Source of the DNA: VXNE01 sp963665455
GTDB taxonomy: Bacteria; Pseudomonadota; Gammaproteobacteria; Pseudomonadales; Azotimanducaceae
Assembly (NCBI GenBank): GCA_963665455.1
Contig: OY762279.1
Coordinates: 5,270,001-5,334,000 of the forward strand
Reading direction: 5' to 3'
Length of the DNA stretch: 64,000 bases
Positions 53,728-61,993 of this stretch are shown here, in pieces; the first letter of the stretch is position 1; every line of letters starts with the position of its first letter. The notes below the pieces were generated by a model that was not told the DNA's origin, ran no database searches, and saw only the letters and a list, made by a program, of their open reading frames with translations. The position numbers and the translations under genes were made by a program.

Positions 53728-55341
53728 TCCCACATGAAGTGAGCCTGAAGGGAGAGCGTCGATCCCACGAGAAGTGAGCCTGAAGCGGGTTGCGGGATCA
53801 TCGGAGGATGATCTTGAGACTCGATGCCGAACGATTGAGGACGCTCGACGACCTTCGGGCGTTTCTGGAGGGGAACGATCCGGTGGCCTTCCGGCCGGTG
53901 GACCGGGGCGAGGCGTACGCGTTCGTGCGGCGCGTGCTGGTGCGGTTCCGCTATGCGGAGTTGCCCAGGGCCGGGAAGGGGCTGGTGAAGGAGTTCCTGG
54001 GGAAGGTGACGGGCCTGTCGCGGGCGCAGTTGACACGGCTGGTCGGCCAGCACGCGCGCACGGGGAGGATCGAGGACCGGCGCCGCGGTCCGGCGCGCCC
54101 CTTCGAGCGGCGCTACACGGCGGCCGACATCCGCCTGCTGGCGGAGGTGGACGAGATCCTCGGGGAGCGGTCCGGCCCGGCCACGCGACGCGTCATGCAG
54201 CGCGAGTTCGAGGAGTACGGGCGACGCTCGTTCGAGCGCCTCGCGGGGTTGTCGAACAGCCACCTGTATCGGCTGCGCGCGAGCAAGACCTACCGCCGCC
54301 GCCGCACGCGCATCCGCGGCACGCGCGCGACGCACGTCGCGATCGGCGAGCGGCGCAAGCCGCGCCCCGAGGGCCGGCCCGGCTTCCTGCGCGTGGACAC
54401 GGTGCACCAGGGCGACCGCGACGGCGACAAGGGCCCGTACCTGATCAACGCCGTCGACGAGGTCACGCAGTTCGAGTACATCGGCGCCGTGGAGCACATC
54501 TCCGAGGCCTTCCTGATCCCGGTCCTGACCGCGCTGCTCAAGAACTTTCCCTTCGCGGTCAACGGCTTCCACGCGGACAACGGCTCCGAGTACGTCAACC
54601 ACCAGGTGGCGCGCCTGCTGCACAAGCTGCACGTCGGGGAGTTCACCAAGTCGCGCCCGCGGCGCTCCAACGACAACGCCCTCGTCGAGGGCAAGAACGG
54701 CTCCGTGGTGCGTCGCCACCTCGGCCACGGCCACATCCCGCGGCACTTCGCCGGCGCCGTCAACGCCTTCACCCAGAACGTGCTGTCGCCGTTCCTCAAC
54801 TACCACCGTCCCTGTCACTTCCCGGTCGAGACGGTCGGCGACGACGGGCGCGTGACCAGGCGCTATCCGTATGCCAACGTCGCCACCCCCTTCGAGAAGT
54901 TCAAGTCCCTCGACGGTGCCGCCCGGTACCTCCGGCCCGGCGTCACCCTCGAGCAGCTCGACGCCTTTGCCCGCTCCGCCTCGGACCTCGACGCCGCGCG
55001 CGCCCCCGACGCGGCGCGCGACGAACTGTTCCGCGCCATCCGGGCCGAGGCCGCCGCGTGACCGCGCGCATCCAGGGGGAGCAGCGCCGTGGCCCCGATC
55101 CGACACCGCGTTTCCCACCGCCCGCACACCGGCGCTTTACTGTTTGCGGGGATCGCGCCCGTGCACGGCCCGTGGAAAAACGCTCCCCGAACGCGTCCGG
55201 CGGCATCGGGCAACCGCCGCCGGCTCCGTGTCCCGCCCGACAACCCAACACACCATCGACACAGCCCGGAAACGACGTCCCGGACCCGAACGGCCTCGCG
55301 CCTCGGAACGCCTCCGTTCAGGCTCATTTCAGTATGGGATT
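53728..55341 (+). mobile_element. IS element with DDE transposase
   Basis: About 1.6 kb bounded by inverted ends that share TCCCA...GAAxTGAGCCTGAA. The left end has two direct copies (53728-53750 and 53763-53785, both containing gaagtgagcctgaag). The right end (55317-55339) is their inverse. No target-site duplication was found. One transposase gene, with about 280 bp after it holding only GC-rich sequence. It lies just upstream of the RNA ligase gene and 47 bp from the next amidohydrolase gene. Family name not assigned. Confidence 0.8.
53808..55061 (+). CDS. Integrase-core (DDE) transposase
   Basis: A 417-residue transposase. The N-terminal part (about 1-110) contains helix-turn-helix segments (TGLSRAQLTRLVGQHARTGR). 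The rve-type core has Asp197 (RVDTVHQGD), Asp257 (HADNGSEY) and Glu294 (ALVEGKNGS), the DDE triad of IS3/IS481-like integrase-fold enzymes. The C-terminal third has HFPVETVGDDGRVTRRYPY. The ATG at 53808 has GGAGG almost adjacent; a TTG at 53790 could be used instead. Frame is intact, so the IS may be active. Confidence 0.9.
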   Translation: MILRLDAERLRTLDDLRAFLEGNDPVAFRPVDRGEAYAFVRRVLVRFRYAELPRAGKGLVKEFLGKVTGLSRAQLTRLVGQHARTGRIEDRRRGPARPFERRYTAADIRLLAEVDEILGERSGPATRRVMQREFEEYGRRSFERLAGLSNSHLYRLRASKTYRRRRTRIRGTRATHVAIGERRKPRPEGRPGFLRVDTVHQGDRDGDKGPYLINAVDEVTQFEYIGAVEHISEAFLIPVLTALLKNFPFAVNGFHADNGSEYVNHQVARLLHKLHVGEFTKSRPRRSNDNALVEGKNGSVVRRHLGHGHIPRHFAGAVNAFTQNVLSPFLNYHRPCHFPVETVGDDGRVTRRYPYANVATPFEKFKSLDGAARYLRPGVTLEQLDAFARSASDLDAARAPDAARDELFRAIRAEAAA

Positions 55342-55388
55342 AGACTTGAAACGCTCTGTTGCACGGGTGGTCCCGACGCCAAGAATCG

Positions 55389-56747
55389 CTACTGCGTTCC
55401 GTCCCCCTCCGAACGAAGCTGGACGAAGTCGTAGTTCAGGATCCGGTCGCTGTGCGTGCCGACGCGCCAGCCCGGCGGGTCGGTGCGTTCGGGTTCGATG
55501 GGGTCGAGGGGCATGGGTTGTCCGCCGATCAGGACCTGCCGAATCCGTGACCGGTCGGCCAGGACCGTCACGTCCTCCGACGGATCCCCTTCGACGATCA
55601 ACACGTCCGCCAAGCGGCCCGCCTCCAGCGCCCCGGTCTCGCCGTCGAGGCGCAACGCCCGTGCGCAGGCGCTCGTCCCGGCCTGGATCGCGTCCAAGGG
55701 CGTGAAGTCCAGGTCACGGACGAATATCTCCAACTCCCGATGGTGCCATTCGCCATAGGGTGTGAGCGAAAAACCGCTCTCCGTCCCGCAGAGGAGCGGC
55801 ACGCCTTCCGCGTGCGCGCGCTTCAGCATCGCCGCGCTGTCCTCGATCTCGCGCTTGAATACGTCCCGCAGGCCGGGCGATGCGTTCACCGTCCCGCCGT
55901 GATCCGCCAGATTCGCCTGGAACGTGAACGTGGGGATGATGGGTGACTGCGCCTCGACCACTGCTTCGAGGGCCTCCTCGTCCATGTAGGTGGCGTGCAG
56001 GATGAGGTCGAAGCCGGCCCGCGCCGTGTCGCGAATGCTGGTGGCGCCCCGGCAATGGCCGACCACCGGGGTGTCGAGGTCGTGGGCGGTGTCGGCCACC
56101 AGGCGCAGCTCGTCGAAGTTCCACACCTGTAGCTCGCCCGTCACCTTCTGGCGCGGCGTTAGGCCCGTGACGTGTACCTTGATCCAGTCGACACCGTTCT
56201 TGATCTGCCGGCGCACCTCCGCAACGATCTCTTCCGGCCCCCGAACCACCTTGCCGTAGCCGCGCCGCCCCTCGTCCGGCAGCAGGCGGCCGGCCGTGCC
56301 GCCCACCGACGTCAGCAGCGCGTTTCCGCCCACCGCCATGCGGGGGCCGTGGATGATGCCGGCCTCCACCGCGTCGCGCAGGTCGATGCTGGTCTCGTAG
56401 AGGCTGTCCGGGTCGAGAATGCCGGTGACGCCGGCGCGGTAGACCTTCTGGAGGTTGCGCGCCGCGATGATGGCCGCGAGCCCCTCCCGGCGGTGGAAGA
56501 ACAGTTCGTCGTTGGAGCTCGGCTCGTCGAAGCTGATGTGGCAGTGCGCGTCGATGAGGCCCGGCATCACGGTCAGGCCGGTGGCGTCGATGCGTTCCAC
56601 GCCATCGGAGCCGCCGGCGGCGTCCTCGCCCACGGCGGCGATTCGGTCGCCCGCCACCACGACATCGCCCGCGCACGCCACGTTGCCCAGCCCGTCGATG
56701 ACGCGACCGTTCTCGATGACGAGGGTGGGCCGCAGGTTCCGCATCAA
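55389..56747 (-). CDS. Metal-dependent amidohydrolase (imidazolonepropionase-like)
   Basis: A 452-residue amidohydrolase-superfamily protein. GLIDAHCHISFDE gives the first His-x-His, DWIKVHV the lysine usually carboxylated, VVGHCRG and LILHATYMDEE the next His. The residue that is normally the catalytic Asp reads Glu in CGTESGFS. A beta-sandwich flanks the barrel at both ends (VIENGRVIDGLGN; RLADVLIVEGDP). Reaction unknown. It follows the next amidohydrolase gene after 30 bp on the same strand. Confidence 0.87.
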   Translation of the reverse strand: MMRNLRPTLVIENGRVIDGLGNVACAGDVVVAGDRIAAVGEDAAGGSDGVERIDATGLTVMPGLIDAHCHISFDEPSSNDELFFHRREGLAAIIAARNLQKVYRAGVTGILDPDSLYETSIDLRDAVEAGIIHGPRMAVGGNALLTSVGGTAGRLLPDEGRRGYGKVVRGPEEIVAEVRRQIKNGVDWIKVHVTGLTPRQKVTGELQVWNFDELRLVADTAHDLDTPVVGHCRGATSIRDTARAGFDLILHATYMDEEALEAVVEAQSPIIPTFTFQANLADHGGTVNASPGLRDVFKREIEDSAAMLKRAHAEGVPLLCGTESGFSLTPYGEWHHRELEIFVRDLDFTPLDAIQAGTSACARALRLDGETGALEAGRLADVLIVEGDPSEDVTVLADRSRIRQVLIGGQPMPLDPIEPERTDPPGWRVGTHSDRILNYDFVQLRSEGDGTQ

Positions 56748-56777
56748 GCCATTCCGCGCCGAGCGCCGAGGCCGGCC

Positions 56778-58217
56778 CTACGCCGCCAATTCGACCCTGG
56801 CCTCGTCCTCGATGCGCGTGCCCTTGAAGAAATCCGAGTTCGGGCCCGCGTAGAGCTGCACCGAATGCGAAAACGCGAAGTTGCGGAAGTCCGCCTCGTC
56901 GATGAGGTCGTACTCGAGCTGCTCGTAGGCTTCCGCGGCGGCGTGGCCCATGTCCGTCACGTCCCAGTGCCCGAGATCGAAACTCATGATCGCGCGCACC
57001 TGCTCGCCGAACGGGTTCGCCTTGCGGTTGAAGGCGAAGCAGGCGTGCGGGTCGTCGGACTCGCAGCCGAAGTAGAAGTTCGGGATGAAGCGCTCGGGGA
57101 TGTCCTCCGCCTGCGAGACGCCCATGGCGGCGAAGTCGTCGCGCACGTCCAGGGGGACGTCGTAGCCGCTCAATCCGAGGGTGGTCGGCAACTGCTCGAT
57201 CTTCGCCAGGGTGTCCTCGTCGCCGTAGCGCTCGAACAGACCCTTGGCCTGGGCGAGGTCGACGTTGGCGGGGTCGAGGTTCTCGAGGCTATCGAGGTTG
57301 CGCTTCTTCCATCGTCCGACGATGTCCGCGTAGAGGCGCGTGCCGCTGACCACCCCGCCTTCGAGCAGGGCGACCCGCAGGTCGGGGAAGCGGTAGGTCA
57401 CGCCCCCCATCAGGAGGCTCTTGGCCAGCACCTCGCCCGCCGCGGCGAAGTGCCCCATGTGGTTGTGCATGTAGTTCGAGATGGAACTGCGGTCATGGAG
57501 TCCCATGCCGCCGGAATGCGCGGCCACCGGAAAGCCGAGTTCCACGCACCGCGCCCAGAACGGGTCGTAGTCGTATTCGGTGTCCACGGACAGGTTATCG
57601 AGCCAGAACACCTCGTTCGCGAGCTCCGGGTATTCCCGCGCCACCCGGGGCACCGGCCGGCGCACGTAGGAGGGGATCATCGCCACCTTGAGCCCCAGCG
57701 CGTGTGCGTGCTCCAGTTCTCGGATGCCCTCCTCCGGGGTGTGCAACGGCACGACCGCCGCGACCGTCATCCGATCACCATACTCGGCGTACGCCGCCGC
57801 CGCGTACTCGTTGTAGGCATGGCAGACCAGTTGCCGGAACGCGTCGTCGGCGATGCCGTGGAAGAAGAGGCCGGTGGTCGGGTAGAGGACGGCGTAGTCG
57901 AGCCCGAAATCGTCCATGCGCTCGTGGTAGAGCTTGGGCAGCATGGCGGTGCAGCGGTCTAGGGTGTTCTTCGTCGGCAACGCCCACCAAGGCCCCCGGA
58001 TCGCCCGGTTGTCCTTCCGTTCCTCCCAGTTCATCTGGTACCAGCCCGGCCCGGTGCGCCCGCCCCGCATGTGGTTGGCGAAGTCCGTCACCGCGTCCTC
58101 GCCCCCCGCTTCCTTGATGTAGTCCATCAGCACCGGGGTGAACTCGATGATGTGGGAGTCCCCGTCGATCAGTGGATGATCGAGCTTGGCGCGGATCTGC
58201 GCGGAGGTGGTCGTCAT
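56778..58217 (-). CDS. Amidohydrolase 2 family protein
   Basis: A 479-residue TIM-barrel protein. LIDGDSHIIEFTPVLMDY has a DxH in place of the usual HxH, AAHSGGMG and MHNHMGHFAAAGE contain later His, and SFDLGHWDVTDM the presumed Asp. It belongs to the ACMSD/amidohydrolase 2 group with long insertions (about 60-110) that many Gammaproteobacteria of degrader lineages carry in several copies. ATG at 58217. First gene of a two-gene amidohydrolase operon. No substrate assigned. Confidence 0.85.
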   Translation of the reverse strand: MTTTSAQIRAKLDHPLIDGDSHIIEFTPVLMDYIKEAGGEDAVTDFANHMRGGRTGPGWYQMNWEERKDNRAIRGPWWALPTKNTLDRCTAMLPKLYHERMDDFGLDYAVLYPTTGLFFHGIADDAFRQLVCHAYNEYAAAAYAEYGDRMTVAAVVPLHTPEEGIRELEHAHALGLKVAMIPSYVRRPVPRVAREYPELANEVFWLDNLSVDTEYDYDPFWARCVELGFPVAAHSGGMGLHDRSSISNYMHNHMGHFAAAGEVLAKSLLMGGVTYRFPDLRVALLEGGVVSGTRLYADIVGRWKKRNLDSLENLDPANVDLAQAKGLFERYGDEDTLAKIEQLPTTLGLSGYDVPLDVRDDFAAMGVSQAEDIPERFIPNFYFGCESDDPHACFAFNRKANPFGEQVRAIMSFDLGHWDVTDMGHAAAEAYEQLEYDLIDEADFRNFAFSHSVQLYAGPNSDFFKGTRIEDEARVELAA

Positions 58218-58259
58218 GGCGTGAGTCCCCTCGGAATGTCACTCGTCCGCCCGAGTGTA

Positions 58260-58526
58260 CTACGGGGGCGGCGGCGTCACGGGGTCGTCGGGCACTTCCT
58301 GCCCTGTGCAGAACGGGAGGCCCGCGCGCTCACGATCAAGCGGATTCCGCGGGGAGCGCATCGTCCGGATCGGGAGGCACCCCGCCTCCCGACGCAGGAT
58401 GCGCAAGGCTGCCTCGACGTCCGCCTCGTCGCTTCGCGCCGCGAAGAACTCCGCCGGACTGATCGCGGCCACAGCCGCCTTCAGGGAAGCGGGCAGCCTC
58501 AGCGGGTGGATATTCGTCTGCTTCAT
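58260..58526 (-). pseudogene. HicB/RHH antitoxin-like remnant with internal deletion
   Basis: An 88-codon frame. NIHPLRLPASLKAAV is the first strand and helix of HicB-type ribbon-helix-helix antitoxins. The text then jumps to ISPAEFFAARSDEADVEAAL, which normally follows some 25 residues later, so most of the RHH second helix is missing. The proline-rich C-terminal end (EVPDDPVTPPPP) is also atypical. No toxin neighbour. Either a relic or a shortened protein; DNA binding is doubtful. Confidence 0.45.
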
Positions 58527-58616
58527 GGGCCGATTCTGCTACTCGGCCGCGCCGTTGACTACACCCCTACGCGAGCGTAGCGTCACGAAGCAAGCATCCG
58601 ACGACGGCGACAAGAC

Positions 58617-59702
58617 ATGCAGAGACGAAACTTGAGGGCGGTGTTCGCGGGCGTGGCCGCGCTGCTGGCGGGTGCCGTCAGCGCCGAGGTCCCCCGCATG
58701 GACGACGGCAAGCCCGACTTCTCCGGCACCTACGACATCACGACCCTGACGCCCTGGCAGCGCAATCCGGAGCTGGGTGAGCGGAAGCACTTCACCCAAG
58801 AGGAAGCCGACGAGATCAAGAACGCCTCCTACGGCCGGGTCGAGCAAGCTGCGGCCCCCCTCAACCCGGATCGCGCCGTCCTCGAGGCACCGACCGGGGA
58901 GGCCCGCGACCGCGGGGTCGACCGCTCCGGCGACTTCACGCCCGGCAGCTACGACCTCCACTGGTTCGACTGCGGCGGGAAGCAGTGCGACCTGTACCGG
59001 ATCGACGGCCAGTATCCCTCTTCGGTGATCGTCGATCCGCCCAACGGGCGCATCCCGGAACTCTCCGCCGCCGGCAAGGCGCGCCGCGCCACCCTGCTGC
59101 CCTACTACAAGGCCAAGTACCCCGGCGAGGCGTGGTGGCTCGAGGACGGTAGCGACCCCTACGACAATCCGGAGGCCCAGTCCGTGGGCGACCGCTGCCT
59201 CTACATGGGGCTGACCGTGCCCTCGCAGCCCGTCGTCTACAACAACACGAAGGTGATCGTGCAGTCCGGCGATCAGGTGCTGATCCTGACGGAGTGGATG
59301 CACTGGCCCCGCATCGTGCGACTGAACTCGGAACACCTGCCGGAGGACATGCGTTCCTTCGGCGGGGACGCCATCGGTTGGTGGGAGGACGACACGCTGG
59401 TCGTCGAGACGACCAACTTCATCGACTTCAACGCCCCGCACCCACCACGGGAAGGGCTCAAGGTCATCGAACGCTTCAGCCCCATCGACGGCGACAGCCT
59501 GCTCTACGCCTTCACCGTCCACGACCCGGATTACGTCGCGCCATATTCCGGCGAATACCCTTGGCACAAGAGCGACTACCCGAACTACGAGTACGCCTGC
59601 CACGAGGGCAACTACTCGCTCGCGAACACGCTGAGCGGGGCCCGGGCCCTGGAGCGCAAGTGGATCGCGGAGCACGGGTCGCCGGAGGCCGGCGAGGAGT
59701 GA
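58617..59702 (+). CDS. Secreted protein of uncharacterised PDFSG-type family
   Basis: A 361-residue exported protein with a signal peptide (LRAVFAGVAALLAGAVSA). The body has KPDFSGTYD, GWWEDDTLVVETTNFIDF and YACHEGNYSLANTLSGAR, motifs repeated in many paralogues of degrader Proteobacteria but without known function. Mostly beta by composition, with one Cys pair region (CGGKQC). The start is the ATG at 58617. First gene of a three-gene operon with a related lipoprotein (7-bp gap) and a DUF6152-like protein. Confidence 0.75.
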   Translation: MQRRNLRAVFAGVAALLAGAVSAEVPRMDDGKPDFSGTYDITTLTPWQRNPELGERKHFTQEEADEIKNASYGRVEQAAAPLNPDRAVLEAPTGEARDRGVDRSGDFTPGSYDLHWFDCGGKQCDLYRIDGQYPSSVIVDPPNGRIPELSAAGKARRATLLPYYKAKYPGEAWWLEDGSDPYDNPEAQSVGDRCLYMGLTVPSQPVVYNNTKVIVQSGDQVLILTEWMHWPRIVRLNSEHLPEDMRSFGGDAIGWWEDDTLVVETTNFIDFNAPHPPREGLKVIERFSPIDGDSLLYAFTVHDPDYVAPYSGEYPWHKSDYPNYEYACHEGNYSLANTLSGARALERKWIAEHGSPEAGEE

Positions 59703-59709
59703 GGGCGGC

Positions 59710-60552
59710 ATGAAGCAGAGTATCCCGGCGCTCGTCCTCCTGGTCTGCCTCGGCTGCGCACCGGCCCCGGAGCCCGGCGAGTGGCAGGCGCCCCGCGGCC
59801 CCGGCGGCGTCCATCCCGATCTCAGCGGCGTATGGCAGGCCCTGAACGAGGCCAACTGGGACATCGAGCGGCACATGGCGCGCGCGTCGGTGCAGCTACG
59901 CGATGGTCCCATGGGACCCGTGCCGAGCATCCCGACCCTCTACATGGGGGCCACCGCGGCCGTGCCGCCGAGCCTCGGCGTGGTCGTGGGCGGCAAGCTG
60001 CCGTACAAGCCCGAGGCCCTCGCGAAGCGCGACGCCAACCGCGCGAACTGGAGCGAGCTGGACCCGGAAGTGAAGTGCTTCCTGCCAGGCATCCCGCGGG
60101 CCAACTACCTGCCGCAGCCGTTCCAGATCTTCCAGAGTCCGAACCACCTCGAGTTCGTCTACCAGTTCGCGAGCGCCAACCGGAACATCATGATGGAAGA
60201 CCCGGGGCCGGCCCCAGCCGACTCGTGGATGGGGCAGTCGGTGGCGCGCTGGGACGGCGACACGCTGGTCATCGAGGTCACCTCCCAGAACGACCAGACC
60301 TGGTTCGACCGCGCCGGCAACCACCACAGCGCCGCGATGACCGTCGTGGAGCGGTTCACCCCGATGGGGCCGAATCACCTGGCCTACGAGGCGACCATCG
60401 ACGACCCCGGGACGTTCACCGAGCCGTGGACGATCCGCATGCCGCTCTACCGGCGCATGGAGCCGAACGCGATGCTGCTCGATTTCAAGTGCGTCGCGTT
60501 CGTCGAGGAACTGATGTACGGGGAGCTGCGGCGCCATCCGCTGCCCCGTTAA
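59710..60552 (+). CDS. Lipoprotein paralogous to the preceding secreted protein
   Basis: A 280-residue predicted lipoprotein. The short signal ends LVCLGCAP, a lipobox. HPDLSGVWQALNE, RWDGDTLVIEVTSQNDQTWF and VVERFTPMGPNHLAYEATIDD mirror DFSGTYD, WEDDTLVVETTNF and VIERFSPIDGDSLLYAFTVHD of the upstream product, so the two are distant paralogues. No catalytic signature known. Cotranscribed with its neighbours by spacing. Confidence 0.78.
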   Translation: MKQSIPALVLLVCLGCAPAPEPGEWQAPRGPGGVHPDLSGVWQALNEANWDIERHMARASVQLRDGPMGPVPSIPTLYMGATAAVPPSLGVVVGGKLPYKPEALAKRDANRANWSELDPEVKCFLPGIPRANYLPQPFQIFQSPNHLEFVYQFASANRNIMMEDPGPAPADSWMGQSVARWDGDTLVIEVTSQNDQTWFDRAGNHHSAAMTVVERFTPMGPNHLAYEATIDDPGTFTEPWTIRMPLYRRMEPNAMLLDFKCVAFVEELMYGELRRHPLPR

Positions 60553-60571
60553 GGAATGGGAGAGTAACAAG

Positions 60572-60997
60572 GTGAAACTTGCAGGCATCCTGTCCACCGC
60601 GGTCCTGGCCCTGTCCGCCCCGGCCGCTACCGCCCATCACGCGTTCGGCGCGGAGTTCGACCCGAACCTGCCCGTGCAGTTGCGCGGCCCCATCCAACGC
60701 ATCGAATGGGTGAACCCGCACGCCTGGTTCCACGTCGAGCACGCGAACGAAGACGGCAGCACGACGGTGTGGATGGTGGAGGCCGGCACGCCGAACACGC
60801 TCTTCCGGCGGGGCATCACCCGCAACACCGTGCCCCTCGGCACCGAGGTGATCATCGACGGCTTTCAGGCGAAGGACGAGTCCCTGCGCGCCAACGGCCG
60901 CCGCATGACGTTCACAAACGGCGAGACGCTCTTCATGGGCTCGAGCGGGACGGGGGCGCCTCGGGATGGGGCGGATCCGACGGAGTCGGGAATCTAG
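60572..60997 (+). CDS. DUF6152-like small exported protein
   Basis: A 141-residue protein with a signal peptide (LAGILSTAVLALSAPAATA) cleaved before HHAFGAEFD. RGPIQRIEWVNPHAWFHVE and NTLFRRGITRN match DUF6152, an OB-like periplasmic domain often next to the PDFSG-type proteins. GGAATGGGAG precedes its start region (codon GTG at 60572). The TAG stop is formed by the CTAG that begins the 35-bp inverted repeat, so the last residues (ADPTESGI) may not be original. Confidence 0.8.
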   Translation: MKLAGILSTAVLALSAPAATAHHAFGAEFDPNLPVQLRGPIQRIEWVNPHAWFHVEHANEDGSTTVWMVEAGTPNTLFRRGITRNTVPLGTEVIIDGFQAKDESLRANGRRMTFTNGETLFMGSSGTGAPRDGADPTESGI

Positions 60998-61078
60998 TGT
61001 GGTGTCCCGCAAGTTCCTGGTACTTCAGCGCGTTCCACGGGCTCTGAAGTACCAGGAACTTGCGGGACACCACACTAG
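60994..61078. repeat. Perfect 35-bp inverted repeat with 15-base loop
   Basis: 60994-61028 (starting CTAGTGTGGTGTCCCGC) is exactly complementary to 61044-61078, with loop 61029-61043. Both outer ends are CTAG. It begins inside the stop codon of the DUF6152-like gene. Such length and perfection suggest a recent insertion (MITE-like) or two facing transposon ends; no T-run follows, so it is not a standard terminator. Confidence 0.9.
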
Positions 61079-61170
61079 CAGCCTATCGGACTTGGACCTG
61101 CGCAGCGGATCCGAGGCCGACGGAGCGATAGGACGCCGTGCTGGAACGGCTTGGGCCGGGGCCAGAGGCG

Positions 61171-61214
61171 GTGCCCGCTAGGGCGACGGCTTCGGTGGCG
61201 CTAACGCCCAGGCT
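61171..61214. repeat. Short dispersed repeat (pair with 61951-61993)
   Basis: A 44-bp segment around GCTAGGGCGACGGCTTCGGT that recurs in the same orientation at 61951-61993 with about five differences. On the minus strand it encodes LGVSATEAVALAG at both sites. It overlaps the 3' end of the Rpn-like remnant. Confidence 0.75.
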
Positions 61215-61712
61215 CCCGGGCATCCGAATCGAACACATCGTCCACCGTGCGCGCGTCGAGCAGGCTCCCGGCCCACGCCTCAAGGTCGGTCGCCGACCCC
61301 TGGTGCAACCTGTCCGAGACGGCCGGCGCAAGCGGACCGAAGCGCCGCGTCAACTGCTGCTCCAACATCTGGACTCGTCCTTGCCGCATGCCCCTGTCGT
61401 GCGCCCTCTGGATCATTCCGGCCATGGCCTTGCTCTCCTCCGGATACCGCCGCCGGTAGGTCTCCTGCTCATTCTCCGTGAGCGCGGCGTAGATGTCGAT
61501 GAACTGGGTAGCTGCTCCTGGCGCAACGGGACGATCTCCACGTCGTCCTCCGACGCGGGCGCCTCCTCCGGCGCGAAGAACGCCAGCGCCTGGCGCGGGT
61601 AGTCGAGGATCAGGTTCTTGAAGTTCTGGTCGTGGCTGATTCTTGCGAGGGGCAAGCCCCTCGTGAGGGCCACCCTCGCGCTCCCCAGCTGAAGGCTCTC
61701 CGCCCTTGCCAT
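61201..61712 (-). pseudogene. Rpn/transposase-like protein remnant, internally deleted and frameshifted
   Basis: Two out-of-phase pieces. The 5' piece (from about 61634) encodes HDQNFKNLILDYPRQALAFF, ending near VPLRQEQ. After a shift at about 61515 the other frame gives QFIDIYAALTENEQETYRRR and a helical C-terminus (MLEQQLTRRFGPLAPAVSDR). In intact relatives of the Rpn/YhgA-like PD-(D/E)xK group the two parts are separated by well over 100 residues, so the nuclease core is gone. A palindromic repeat (61642-61699) is fused to its 5' end. The family call is from memory of motifs. Confidence 0.55.
61642..61699 (+). repeat. Palindromic repeat, copy 3 (ftsH-type)
   Basis: Begins CTTGCGAGGGGCAAGCCCCTC and ends with a GCTCCCCAGCTGAAGGCTCT block, the same sequence as the 60-bp unit at 3001-3060 with a few changes. 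It sits at the 5' end of the Rpn-like remnant and is read there in a different phase than in ftsH. Confidence 0.8.
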
Positions 61713-61883
61713 GCGCCGCGTCCGGTAGTTCGTTCGGGCATAGCTTTAGGCACTTGCGGGAGATGTGGAATCGGCTATATCTGAAGATCCTGTGGGAGAT
61801 TCGCCCGGGATGCGTGCGGCAATGGCGCACAACGGGCACCACAACCGGGCGCGCAGCTTCGGTATCTCGGCTGCCCCTCGCAG

Positions 61884-61945
61884 GAAAGAGCCTTCAGCCG
61901 GGGAGCGCGAGAGTGGCCCTCACAGGGGGAACCCCTCGCGGGAAG
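61884..61945 (-). repeat. Palindromic repeat, copy 4 (inverted)
   Basis: The inverse of the same unit: GAAAGAGCCTTCAGCCGGGG at the start and CCCCTCGCGGGAAG at the end, with GAGTGGCCCTCACAGGG between. More diverged than the other copies. It is followed within 6 bp by the short repeat at 61951. Confidence 0.75.
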
Positions 61946-61950
61946 ACCCG

Positions 61951-61993
61951 GCACCCGCTAGGGCGACGGCTTCGGTTGCGCTGACTCCCAGCT
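61951..61993. repeat. Short dispersed repeat (pair with 61171-61214)
   Basis: Second copy of the 44-bp segment, here replacing or extending the 3' end of the frameshifted AbrB/MazE-type gene. The shared core is 23 bases identical. Confidence 0.75.
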
